A program made the translations under genes and the position numbers. A DNA stretch of 64,000 nt from Chaetorhynchus papuensis. Lineage: Eukaryota; Chordata; Aves; Passeriformes; Rhipiduridae. Of the stretch, positions 1 through 12,000 are shown one piece after another. The stretch is taken from contig VWYX01000274.1 of the NCBI GenBank assembly GCA_013396525.1, positions 726,794 to 790,793 on the forward strand, in the 5' to 3' direction. The notes beneath the pieces were generated by a model that made no database searches, was not told the DNA's origin, and saw only the letters and a program-made list of their open reading frames with translations. The stretch's first letter is position 1; every line of letters begins with the position of its first letter.

Positions 1-115
1 CTAGAAGACTGAAATCACAGGGACAAATGCAATATTTTTCTTTGCTCGACTCCTGTCTAATGAGCTCTGCTGTTGGGCAATTGGAGATCTTCATTCTAGC
101 CCTCTTTCTTGCTAG

Positions 116-235
116 CTCCTGTGTGACTGAGTGCATGAATTCTTAATATTCCCATTTCCCCATCTGTAAAATGGGAATTTTTATACTTTCCAGCTCTATA
201 AAATTTATAATGCAATTAATAGGATATTGACAGAG
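116..235 (+). repeat. MIR-like ancient SINE relic
   Basis: The stretch reads like the middle of a MIR/CORE-SINE: a 'tgtgtgac' start, then 'ccccatctgtaaaatggga', then an AT-rich tail where MIR has its 'ataatacctacctcatagg' part. The 'catctgtaaaatggg' module is the most diagnostic piece of this family. The copy is strongly diverged, with the segment between the two anchors poorly matched, as expected for an amniote-age insertion in a bird. It has no coding potential. Only the middle section is certain enough to use; both ends are estimates. Confidence 0.55.
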
Positions 236-3200
236 CAGTCTGAGACCTCAGGTGGTAGGCATTACATGTAAACATTTTGACAGTTTTATTATTTCTTCCA
301 GCTTAAAAATAGAAAGGTTTAGGAATCACATTTGGAAGAGGCTAAGAGAGTTTTTGTGGCTGTTGCCAATAGAAGTATTTGGACCATCTCTCTTCCTATT
401 TCAAAGAAGTTGCCTTGGCATGCAACTATTTAAAATATAGTCCCCTTTCACATAATCTCTTCAGCAAGCTCTTTTTTAAACATAGAAAAGTCATTGATTC
501 TTGCAGAAAAAAAATAAAAGTGAAAATAATTTTGTGGGGTTTGGACCTAGTATTCCTGTAATATTGACCTATTAAAGTTCAGTACCATGCCTTACATTTG
601 TTGGGAATAACAGTGGCTAACCCAAAGGATCAGAAGTAAGAATAATGTTTCTCACTAGTCTTTTCAGCTGACCTTTTGCTTAGCTGTGAGCTAAGGTCAT
701 TTTCACTCTTGGCTGGGCTTCCTTGACAGCTAAGATGGCTTCTTTATGAAGATACTGAGATAAACTGGGGCCGTGCATTCATTCACATTGCTGAAACCAC
801 TTCATCAAATACTGCTTCTATATAAAATACTCCCAATCTAATCAAGAAAACATCAAAATCCTGCAAAGTGCCCTCGTTAATCCTGTCACTTACCACCTAG
901 GCCATTTTTCAAGATGATTTAATTAGCAAAGTAAAAGAACGTGCTATTCTTTCAGCATTATTCACACAAGTTAAAATGTACGCTTTGCTTTAAGATATAA
1001 ATAACTTGCATAAACTAGTAGAAAATACATGCAAATGTAGCACTGACATTTAAAAGCAAAGATATATCCTACAGTCAGACGTGTTCTGATTTTCTGCCAA
1101 TATCACCAGAGCCCCAAAGCCACAGCAAGAGGTCTACCTTTGCTAATTTTCAACCAGAGTTGGAGTGAAAAAGAACTGCCAGTGGAAAGAGCCACAAGGA
1201 GCAAAAATGTAGTTAGGTCTTTATTTTTACCAGAACCAAAATGGCTTTCCAATACCAAGAACTCTAAATGTTCCAGAGAAAAGGAAAAAGCTAGAAGAGA
1301 TAAATACTTGCCAAAAATAAAGAGAAGTGCAGGTGTTGTGTGCTCTATGCATATATGCTAACCCATAAAAATTGGCTTAGCAAAGGCAAACCAAAAATAG
1401 CAGCAAGAACCCATGATGCTACTCTAGATTAACCCTAGAAGCAATTCCCCCTATTCAATAAAGTGTAGACTTACTGGAGGTAATTGTCAGCATATTCTTT
1501 ATTACTACTTCATAGTTATAATATCAGAGTGCTCCTAAGGTATAATTAAAGATTTACCTAGATTTATGAGACTTTATCATCACCAACAGGGTTAAATAAT
1601 GCCAGGGAGACCCATTGTGTGAGGGTTTTGCTCAGCAGTTTCCACAGCAGTGAGAGTACTGTGGAATTACTTCAGTGCTTTAGAAAAGCTTGACTGCTTG
1701 GCACTAATGTAAGGGGCATTATTAGAGAGGGGACGGTGTCTGCGAGTTAGGCCAACTGTGCATCTTTCCTTTTCTGGAACGGAGAAAAGTGGGGGGAAAA
1801 AGGGAATGAGAAGGCAACAGAAGGGGATGGATGTACTCTAAAGGGTGGAAATTAAGTAGGAAGTAACAGTTATCATTTATAATGATGACAATAATGATAT
1901 ACTGGAAAGTTGTCAGTGTCCACGCAGCCCTCTCCATTTCCTTAATACCGACATCCTTGGCGATGGATCAGTGCTCTCCCACCTGAATTCTACACAGCCC
2001 ACACTTTTAAATGTTAACTAAACACTGCTGAATGTTGTAGGTTTCCAGATGTTACCATATTTATTACATAACCGTTCACTGAATGTATTTAGCAAGAGTA
2101 GATGATAGGATGAGCCTGGAAATCCTGGAAGGGATAGAAACAATCTGTGGTGGTATTTTAAGACATTGTAGTACCTTAACTTCCAGTATACTACGTACAG
2201 GATCAAGCTGCAAAGCTAAACCTGACTTTGATTAATACTTCATTCTTCAAAGAGTATCTCAGGCTGAGTGATCCGAAATCACTGTTAAGGGTTCACAGTT
2301 TGACTTTCTCTTAGCTGCAATTAAGCATACTAAAAAGTGATAAGACATTAGAATAGAAACATGGTTCCTATATGAATGGCAAATTCTTTGGTGATGAATT
2401 GCATCTGGGTTTGCCTATGGTTCCATAGATAGATCTTGTTAGAAATTGCTCACTTCTCCCATATTCACAGCCTGTGTTGCTGTGGGAGTTTATAGAGGGC
2501 AAAGGATGAAATTTGTAGCTGAGTTAAATATAGTACTCAGTTCTGCACCTGGTCTGGAAACACTAATTGGTTATCTTGCCCTCTAATATTAGTCTTTTGC
2601 AGTGTGAATCTTTGATCCTTTGGGCAAACATTTCAGTTTCTGTTTGCTAAGGAAAGGTTTCATTCTGTGCACACAGTACATGGGTGCCTACTTCTTATCA
2701 CACTCCCTGCGACAGTGTAGAAAAGCTAATATTCATGGCACATAAATTGCTTCTCTTGCTGCAACTTTCACATCCTGTTCCTTCCTTGTTTGCAAATTCA
2801 GAGTTGAAGCCATAATAGAAATTTCAGTCATGTGAAAAGGATCCAAGGTAGAAAAAGAATATCTTCTGTGGGATGGATTGCCGTTTTGAAAAAATGAGAT
2901 AAGGGAAGTCAGAAGAAAATAGCAAACAATAAGATTATGTTGTTTTGTGCTGCTTTCCTGGAAACAACTTACCTTTAAAACTGCTTTAACTGAAGAATCT
3001 GTAGGACTCTGAGCACACAGCAGAGTCCTGTAAGACCATTGCATGTAAACACTCGACTTTTAGAAAATGCTGGAATTTTAAGCTACTCATTCAAACTGTA
3101 CTTTGTTGGTGTTGCCTGGCACATATGTGGTTTTTTTAGCTCCCTGATCATGAAATACTTTTTTTCTCTATGGGATTTTGCCTCACCCCCCTTCTCCTGA

Positions 3201-3400
3201 ACTGCAGCATGAACTGTTTTCTGGACATAAACTAAGGCACAATATCAGATAATTATCTACAAGGCAGTTATCCTTGCCTTAGGAGTTCTAACATTTGAAA
3301 GTTAACAATATCACTTGTGACTGCAAGAAATAGAAAAGACATGGCTAAAACATGAGAATAAATAATATGCAAGAAAACTCAATCACAAATCCTTCTGCTC
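236..3400. other. Unique AT-rich noncoding sequence
   Basis: No gene, RNA gene or young repeat is visible. All open frames are short (103 codons or fewer), overlap each other on both strands and show no recognisable domain. Base composition is AT-rich with few CpG. I see no splice-flanked open frame. Confidence 0.6.
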
Positions 3401-3417
3401 AGCCTGGAACGTACAGG

Positions 3418-3470
3418 GCCTGATTCTCAGAATTCCTAAGCTCTTACAGGGGTGGATCAGGTTGATCAGG
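3418..3470. repeat. Possible sauropsid dispersed-repeat module
   Basis: The segment begins 'gggcctgattctcag', which matches the end of an old palindromic repeat module that I recall as common in bird and turtle noncoding DNA. The rest is too degraded to align by eye. The call rests on one short anchor and is weak. Confidence 0.25.
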
Positions 3471-3559
3471 CAGTAATTACATATGCAGATCTGGAAGCTG
3501 GAGCATGTGGCCAGGAGACAAGAGGCTTTAACTTATGCCCCAGACTTAGGGACTTTGCT

Positions 3560-3660
3560 GCCTGGCAAAATGGGAAAAATAGTATTGTCCATCTCCCTGT
3601 GGAGAAACACCATTAGTAATTTTGAGGCATGCGAATGCTCTGGCAATAGATGTCAAAGCA
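3560..3660 (+). repeat. Second MIR-like SINE relic
   Basis: The segment 'ggcaaaatgggaaaaatagta' followed by a 'ctgtggag' stretch and an 'attagtaatttt' stretch follows the order of the MIR consensus (tgtaaaatggggataatagta, then tcacagggttgttgtgagg, then attaaatgag). Divergence is high and there are gaps. The orientation is the same as the copy at 116-235. Confidence 0.4.
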
Positions 3661-5587
3661 ATTCAGCATTCCTTGAAGCATATGCATCAGAAGCAGAAAC
3701 TGAAACAGAGAGCTGAAAAGGTATTCTTGGAATAGCTGCCTCTTTCCCTGAGTTGTGGTGCCCCCCATATACTGCATGATGCAGGGCTTGTGTGGAGAAA
3801 AGTAATAATATAATTAAAGACAGTTTATGTTATACTTAAAAAGAAAACAGATTTGAAGTCATATGGATCACCTAATTTTAGTATTTCCTATCTTGTAAGT
3901 GCTTAACTTTTATAAAATAAATCACAATCTCTCAATAGTCTTAGTGTAATTTCCTGGGATTTTTTTGTTGTTGTTGTTTGAGAAGGAGGGAATGAAAAAA
4001 TTCTATTTTGTGCAGCCTTAACAGCTCCCATCAGGCATGTGATGTGACTGATTTCTCAGGACAGATTTAAACTATTTGAATGACATGACTTTTTAAGTTA
4101 CTGGCAGCAGGAAAAGGTTCTTGTCTTGGAAAGGGTGGGCTGTGGCAGCTCTGCTCTGAGCCAGGGAACCCAGGCCAGATTGTGTATGCAAGCTCATGCT
4201 CTCTTGGCTGCTTGTGCACCCCATGCTGGAGGAAAATCCTCTGCTGGTAGGGACACAGAGGTGGAGGATGTGTGAGAAAGTCCTATTAAATACAGGCTTT
4301 GTTCCCCTGCAGAGCATGTGTGTACTACTGCTCTGTTGGCTGTGGGGTGACTTGGCCTTTTAAAATGTTCATTTTCCAGAAATATTGGGAATTCTGTGAA
4401 AACCTGGCAGATAGTCAAGAGCAGGAAGGAAACTATATGTAGGAGGGAGGGAGTTAAGTGTGAGCTGTGACCAGTTCTTTCCCCTGAACTAAAGAAACAG
4501 TGGAAGAACTTTTTTAGCTCCAGCAATTTCTTCATGTCATACTTTGAAAAATGAATGAAAGAAGAGGTTTGTAAGAATGTCTCTAAAGTCAAGGCAAAGA
4601 AGTCTTTTAAAATGGAAGGTGGAAACTGAAGGGGAGTTCCTAACTGCCTTTGATAGAAAAATTCACAGCTGTGTCTTAGGAAGCAGTCTGCATTCTTAGA
4701 GCCAAAACTCCAGCCAGTAAGTTCTCTTATTTCTATTGTCATGTGGATTTTTTTTTTTTCAAGATTTTCAAAGTGTTCTAAGACGATTGTTAAATCCTTA
4801 AGGTGTTCATTCTTATACAATACCAGTTTTGACCTGTATTACTTAGGAAGCAGAAGGCAGAAATGCTTAGACTCTTAAATTTGTCCTGGTCCATAATTTG
4901 CACTGATTTAATACATGGTAAGATTTCAATAGAGGTTATAAACCTGCATACTTTGACTCCTACAGACTTTCTGCGTGCTGTGGCTCCTGCACTGTAAAAC
5001 CCTGGTTGCAAGGTGCTATTTAGTATGGCCAGTGATGGGGAATCCTTTTAGAGGAAAATCTGTGAGAATAAGGCTTGAGAAGCTTGTTTCAGCTATTTTT
5101 TTCTTCTTGTTTGTTTGTTAATAGAATTGTATTGGGTAACTTGAAGCCTTTGGGCTTGCAACAGTCCCTGGCTTTGTTTCTTCTGCTCTGTGTTGTCATA
5201 TTTCTCTTTTCATGTTAGTATGGGTTACCATTAGGAGATGTGCTAGTGTGGCTTGCCAAATGCTTTGAGAAGGTCTGTTCTGTGCTCAGCAAATAAATGA
5301 TTCATCAGCCCTGATACAGTCACTTGAAATCTGTGTGAGAAGTACCTTTTAACACTTACAGGTATTCTCTTAACAATAAAATGCCCTAAAAATGAAATAT
5401 ACATCAAAACTTAAGCCATGTCATTTTCCTGAGCAAACAGAACTCAACAAGGACAGCTCTTCAGAAGGGAACAGACTTCTATCAAGTAATACATTTGTAT
5501 ATTAAGACTTTTCTTTTGTAGTATAATCAAGCTAAACTAAAACTGGCCATCTTTTAGTCTAGTTTCTTATGGAAACAGAGCCTGTTT

Positions 5588-5613
5588 GGTTCTGTGAGTT
5601 GGGTTCTGTGAGT
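5588..5613. repeat. 14-bp tandem duplication
   Basis: The 12-mer ggttctgtgagt occurs twice without mismatch at 5588-5599 and 5602-5613, giving a 14-bp period. This is probably a replication-slippage duplication. No function is suggested. Confidence 0.7.
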
Positions 5614-7779
5614 CCTTCCCATGCTCAAATACCCATGAAACTGGGATTCTAAAACCAGCAGATGGGTACTGGCTTTAGGGTATTCATTTCCTGTGAGCTC
5701 CAGGTAATCAGAAGGTAGAGTTTAATAGTCCTCATTGGAGAGAAAAATTTTAGATGGTATTCATAATTTATTGTACAGCAGAGCTTTTACGCTGTGGGAA
5801 GTCCTTCTGAATAGCCTTGGATGGGCCTTGAGTCTCCATAGATTTCATAGTTAAGACTCCAAGACACAAATCTACTGGAGACAGTGTTCTGGCACTATTT
5901 GTTCACTTTGAATTGCAAAATTGCGATTTTCCATGACCTGTCCAGTGAATGTTACTGGACATATAGTTGACATTGCACATTTCTCTCTGTGTGTATATGT
6001 TTCATAATGATGTGAGGTTTTTTGTCTCTCTGATGTCTAAATCAGCATTTTCCCAGGTTGAAAGGGTTGTTTTTTTCTTCAGGAGTTACCTGCTACAGCA
6101 GTGTTTCCAGGAAGGGATCCTGAGAAAGATGTTTTTGAAGCAGGGTACTGAATTGCTCTCAAAGTGATTTTCCAACCACCTGCTGTTAGAAACTGTCTCC
6201 CAGGGTTCCTGGATTCAGAGATGCCATATGCTTCCCTGTGGTCCATTTGTACCCCCAATGGGAATTCAGGTTTGAAGAGAAACCTTTCCTCTGACAGCTC
6301 ATGACTGAGAGTGGCAGATAGGAAAGGGCAGTTGAAGACAGTTTAGGTCCTTCAAAAATAACCTTTGTAATGAGGATGTGGTGGAGGAGGTAGAAGTGGC
6401 CACCAGAACTTGGAATGTAAGGATGAGGGTGAGATGAGATCAGCAAGGAGATTTAAAGAGATCATGGCCTGGACAGTGCTGTGGCAGAAGAAACAATTTT
6501 AGCAACTGTATGTAGAAATATTTGTAATAATTAAAGCTCTACTATCACCCACAGTAGGAACAGTAAAACATGAGGGCTTGGGCAAGCAAGACTAGCCTAC
6601 TGCTGGAATACTCCATTCCTTAAATGCTGATAAGTGTTTTTAATTCTGTTCTAGCCAGGTTAGTTTTCAGCTCAGTGATATCCAGCTGTATAGGAACACG
6701 TGGCCTGTCCTGTCATCTCTCACCTTAATGAGCACTGAAAGCCAATAACTAGAAATTCTACCCAGTGCTCAGCATAGCAGTTCATTATATAAGTTCTACA
6801 TATAGTTAAATTAGTAGCTTAGTTGACAAGAAGGTGACATAGCTCAACTTATTTTTTAAATTGCTTAGCTTTATCACTCTATTGAACAGATTGTTCAAGT
6901 ATTTATAGAACACTGTGCTACAGCCAATGTGATCTGCAATTAAGGCAAAAATGGTCAAGTAAAATGACATGATCAAGCAGTTTAAAATGAATTGACCTCT
7001 GATTGCCATCAAACAACCAGAGGTTGAGGCTTGAACCACAAAATTGCCGTCTTTAATTCTTTAAGGAAATCGGGTGGAGGAACTGAAATATGTTTTGACT
7101 GAAACTTTAGGAGGGAAGAAAAAAAGGTGGTGATATCAGACCAGGAACTTTGTTACTTTCCATTGTGGTTTAACATGTTGCTGAGTTTCAGTAAGGTGAC
7201 CTTTTGGAAAAAGCTGTGAACCTTGCAGAAATTACAGTTGTTGAAGTACTAAGCCACAGACCTTGCCACCTTGAAGGGGTCGTGTTCCAGAAATGTAGAG
7301 AGTTTAAATTTTGGTTTAAAAGGAGAAAGTATTTAATGGGAAATTAATGGAAATTCATGGAAAACCGTCCAGTTGAATGGCCTAAGACTTTGCCTCTAGG
7401 ACTTTTGGTCTTCTAAGACTTTCATTTCAGCCCTGAAGGAATGTGGAAGTTGTGTCTTCTTCTGTGGAGAATTGACTCAGAGAACGTGATTCCAGAAAAA
7501 ACAAACAAACAAAAGTAACAAAAAAAACCCCCAAACAAATTTCTTTAGCAGAAAAATTTTTGTATATTTTCATTTTATGTGGAGCTAGCCAATCTCTTGC
7601 TTTTGGAACCACAGGTGGAAAGAAAAATATAAAATAAATGAATAGTAAGGAATGCAGCTCAGATTCAGCAACCCTCTTCAAAAATACATACTTTTAGAGC
7701 TATGACCAAAACTTCTAAAGTGGCTGGTTTTTATTACCTTGCAGGAAACTTTTTAAAATCCACAATGTGAATTTAGTTG

Positions 7780-7796
7780 TTTTTTTTTTTTTTTTT
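7780..7796. repeat. Poly-T tract (17)
   Basis: An uninterrupted run of 17 T. No poly-A-tailed retrocopy could be recognised next to it. Confidence 0.9.
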
Positions 7797-9069
7797 AAAC
7801 TTCCCTTTCACAAATATCCTTTATTTGGAAATGGAATTCTTCATTAACAGTTATTTAATTGACTCTGGTAAGAAATTGTGTTGAGGGGAGTCTTGGCCAT
7901 CATAATCTTTGGTAAACTGTGGGGGTCTAAGAAGGAGAACTGGAAAAGTGGTAGAGAGGTAGGGGAAAAAAAGGTAGGGATTAAAGAATGCATGTTCAGA
8001 GGAACCTTTGAACAGCACGAAGAGAAAAATCTTCCCAGAGAGAACCTCAACCAAGAAGTGACTTAGCTCCCGCTGATAACACTTGGGCTAGAGAGCTCCT
8101 GGCTGGGGAGGTTTTGTATCACAGGAATCAGCTGGGCATTGTGGTTGGAATGCTCCCACCCTCTTCTAGATCAACTTTCACAACTCGGTCATGTCTATAT
8201 TCTGCTCTCAGTTATGCTGATGGTGAAAATTCTTATGATTTAGAAAATAGCTTTATATGTTTCTGTTGCTAAGCTGGTCAAACGTTGCCTCAGTTTGAAA
8301 AACACCTGGGCATTATTGTCCGAGACTTGATTTAAAGAATTAGCAATACATCGTGTTTCAGTTTTAAAGAAAGTTCAACTGTTTCAAGCAAGCTTTATTC
8401 CATAAGCTGCATTGTTTTAGTTCACTTGGAGGTTCCTCAGGCTTTTTGTATTCTTAGTTTAGTTTAAAAGTTCTTCAAAAAGGGGTCTAGTACTGCTAGC
8501 ACTTCCCTCTAGTACAGCAGACTATATCTTGTTTCCCAATAACTACAGATTCTGATGCTGCCAGGAAATATTTCCAGCAGGTTTTGTAATAGAGGCTGTC
8601 CACTGGAGATGGGAAACAAAGATACAGGAATATCTGACATCAGTCTTGGCCAGAGCACCCAGTTCTGTTTCTAACTGACTGCTGCTGGATAGGGCAAAAT
8701 TCATCAGCACAAGATTAAATGCTGCAGAGCAGGATTTGGGCAGTGTGTGGTCCTTGCTACCATACTCCAAATGCATCCTTAGCTCACAGCCCCATGCTTG
8801 TCTCAATGCCTTGGCTTGCTCTTCTTTCCAGTGGTATTATGAGGTGGAAGGCAAGGAAGAAGAGGTGTTACACACATTCTTCTACTTCTCACAGCAGAAT
8901 AACTGATTTTATTATTGAGTGTTTTGGTTTGCTGCTGAAGCTGATAGCACTGTATGAATCCCTGCAGTTCTCCTCACTGATTACCCCTGCTGGCATCCAG
9001 GAGCCTTTGAAAGGTTTTTTATGTTGCTTTTTGACAGGGGAAATTTGTGAGAGGGAGAACTTTTTGCTG

Positions 9070-9083
9070 CCAGGGGGTGGCAG
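9070..9083 (+). promoter_or_regulatory. Candidate CTCF-binding motif
   Basis: The sequence ccagggggtggcag fits the 14-bp CTCF core CCNNNNGGNGGCAG at all fixed positions, including the GG and GGCAG half. It sits in otherwise ordinary noncoding DNA. CTCF is an eleven-zinc-finger protein that sets chromatin loop anchors and insulators in vertebrates, and motif orientation matters; this one is forward. A match by eye says nothing about occupancy. Confidence 0.4.
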
Positions 9084-12000
9084 GGCAAATTTAGCTTAGC
9101 AGCTCACCTTAATTGAGTCTGCTGGTGCCTGCCGTGCACAAAAACTTCAAATTTGATCTGGTCAGCATGGCTGCATAGGTGGTTTGAAGTTGGATTTATC
9201 CTGCCATGGGAACTGTCTCCACCAATGAAAGGAACAGTCTGTGAGCCTAGTGGTCTGTGACAGCCTGGAACTCCAAATTGAAATGGGTGTATTGGCAAGG
9301 GATGAGCAGCTGATCCTCAGACCAGTTAATCCTACTTCTGCTGCCCCCCCCTTTCTCCACGCAGAGATACACAAGTCTACCTGGGGAGTAGAAAGCAAGA
9401 TGGGTCTTCTCCACTGCCCATCCCCTCCCATTTATTTTTTTTTGGCCACCTGCCCCCTTTTTTATTTTTGTGGCCAGTCAAGTTTGCAAAGCCAGCCATC
9501 CTGACTCGCTGTACAAGCAAAATAAAAATTTTAAAAGGGGAAGTTCAATGCTGCAATGTGATTTAACTATACCTGTCTAAACCTCTTAAACTTGATGTGT
9601 CAGTATCAGAATGTGACATGTCCTCATCAGAATGATGTTTGAAGCCCGGGGCTCTTCAGGAGTGCTGTTTAACCACACTAGAACATTTACTCTTAAAATG
9701 CGCTTTTAATTTTTAGGTTTTGATATTCCTGATCTAGTTCAAGGCCCATGTGTAGCTGTTTACTAAATAGGTAATTGTGAGGAATCCAGCCAGAGAAACA
9801 GTGGGATTGGTGTATGGGTGTTTTAAATGAGGTGGGAAGGAGACTCAAGAAAGGTAGACTGTGCCAATGTTCACCCGTGCTCTGGATGCTCAGGGATGGT
9901 GGGCAAGTGTTAAGTGTGTATTCACACTCAGTTTGTTTTTTTGTCCCATCTTGGGAGGCCTGGAAATCTCAGCCTCACCACCAATTGCTGTCTTTTTTTA
10001 CCTTTTTACCACTTCTTTTCAAGCAGGGGAACCCCTTTTCCTCCCATTTTCCCTTGTTTTCATCTGTGTAACAGAATTCCTAAGCAATCAAGCCCCTCCA
10101 AGGGTACAGGGCATTATGTGCCAGGCACCACAGCTTGGGGATGGCCCTCTCCTTAGATGTCCAGTCTTTCTGGGGATGGTGTCACACAGAAACTGCAGAA
10201 ATGAGTTCTGTCATCAGGAGATTGTCGCAGCCAAATTTTATTGCCTAAAGACAAGATGTTTCGTTTCTGAGACAATTTGTCTTTGCTTATCCCTAAACAT
10301 TTTTTAAGACCTTTCCACAAGACTTGATGGCCAATATCATGCCAAAGAGGGGATTTTTTCATTTGCTTCTCTTCTCCCCTAAGGTCTCCTTCATTAACTT
10401 CAGCTGCTGCAGCAGAGGGTGGGAGAAATGCTTTTGTGTTTGGGCTAGAAAATGATAATTTTTCAAGACTGTTTTAAAACATCAGATGGGAACAGAAGTT
10501 CACAAAAGTATTTCTGCTTTTTTCTTTTTTTTTTTTTAACAAACTGTTTCATAGCATATGTACCACTTAATATGGCATATGTTAACTTCAGTGTTTTAAT
10601 TGATTAGCAAAGTAAATAGATGTATATAATGGGAATAATCTGTCAGCAGCATCATGAGGCTCCAGCAAGGTGAATTCTTTCTTAACTTAAGAATGTAGTC
10701 TGGGGGGTTTTGTTGCCTGTGATTTAAAAGAAATTTGGTACATTGTCTACTGTACATTTTGCTTTCACCCCTGAAAGCTGTACTGTCTGACAGCATGCAA
10801 ATGAGAGATGGCTGTACATACAGAGGGAAGGAAAGAAAGGGATTAGGTGGACTGCTAAATACACAGTGTGGAATATTGTCAATGTTCCCTAGTGACCTTG
10901 GGAACAGACCTTGGCTGAGAAGAAAATGCACTGTAATTAATAACTCAAAGTTCTAGGCAACCGGGCCTTTGTCTCTCCAGGCAGGAGAAGGAAACCATTT
11001 AATTGCTGTTAACAAAAAATCTGAAGAGAACTCTGTTAAGGGGCATGTTGGAAAAGCTGACTTCCGTGAGCTTTTCAACAGCCTGCTGGTGGCTGCTTTG
11101 TCTTAGCAGGGGTTTTGCTCCTGGATAGACTCATGGAAAGCGAAGGTACCGAAGCACCAAGACTATAGCAAGGATTGAGAGCTGTTGCCCACTTGCGTAA
11201 GCTGAATTTCAGTTTATTAAATGTCAGTGTCATGTAAACTATTGGGTAATAAAATCCAGGCTGTAGCATGAGTGTCTTTCTCAGTACTTGAGTTGTTCCT
11301 GTGAACATTCCTACAAACTCTAACTTCATATTGCATTTTCTAAGTTCATTTGGTTTGAATGATTTGCTTTACTGTGGGACTTGTTTTACTGTAACTCTGA
11401 TTTTCATTGGAAAATTTCAGCTCAGACAGCGCTGTGAAATGCTCCTTTCCAGCTCTAAGCAAACCCATTTCTGTAGGCAAGCTTGAGGACTTTGAGCTGC
11501 TCTGCAGGTGGGCCTCTCAAACCTGGGCATAACTCTTAAAACATAACTGTTATTCTTAGTTACTGCTCTATGGACAGCTTTCCTGAGAGACACAGTCCAA
11601 ACAACTTCCCTAAAATCAATCATTCTATCTAAAGTATTGCAAAAACATCTATGACAGCCTTAGATTATTTTAGATGCAGTAGATAAGCGCAGTTGTTTTT
11701 TAAGTTGTACATGGGATGTAGTTTTTTCCACAGTTTTGATAACCTCCATGCACATAGCAGTTAACAGCTGAAAAACATTTTTTTCGTTAAAGCATATCAG
11801 CAAAATACAAAAGCATACATTGAGTAGGAGAAAGGCTTTGGGGACCAGGACTTCTTGTTGCTACTCTCTGCATGCAGCTGACCTTGTCTGTATTCTATAA
11901 TGGAAGTTACTTCATCATCCAGCTTTGGGCCTCTCCTGAGCAAATGCTGCCAATCACACTGAATTGTGCCACAAGCCTCACCAGCCATGTCGTGCAGTTC

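Larger units (their letters stand above)
3720..9060. other. Noncoding sequence, nothing identifiable
   Basis: It holds scattered simple sequence only: a TTG run near 3966-3978, a 12-T run at 4748-4759, a 14-bp-period duplication at 5588-5613, AAAC units near 7500-7515 and a 17-T run at 7780-7796. The longest open frame, 208 codons on the minus strand at 4194-4820, has no recognisable domain. Part of its N-terminus is read from a poly-T tract, so I do not call it a gene. Confidence 0.6.

Noticed and set aside
4194..4820. 208-codon minus-strand open frame, the longest in the window
   Set aside because: No recognisable domain, part of the N-terminus comes from a poly-T tract, an overlapping frame exists, and no splice or promoter context is seen. 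One frame of this size in 64 kb of six-frame AT-rich DNA is expected by chance.
9861..10307. 148-codon plus-strand open frame
   Set aside because: Overlaps two other plus-strand frames of similar length and has no domain or splice context.
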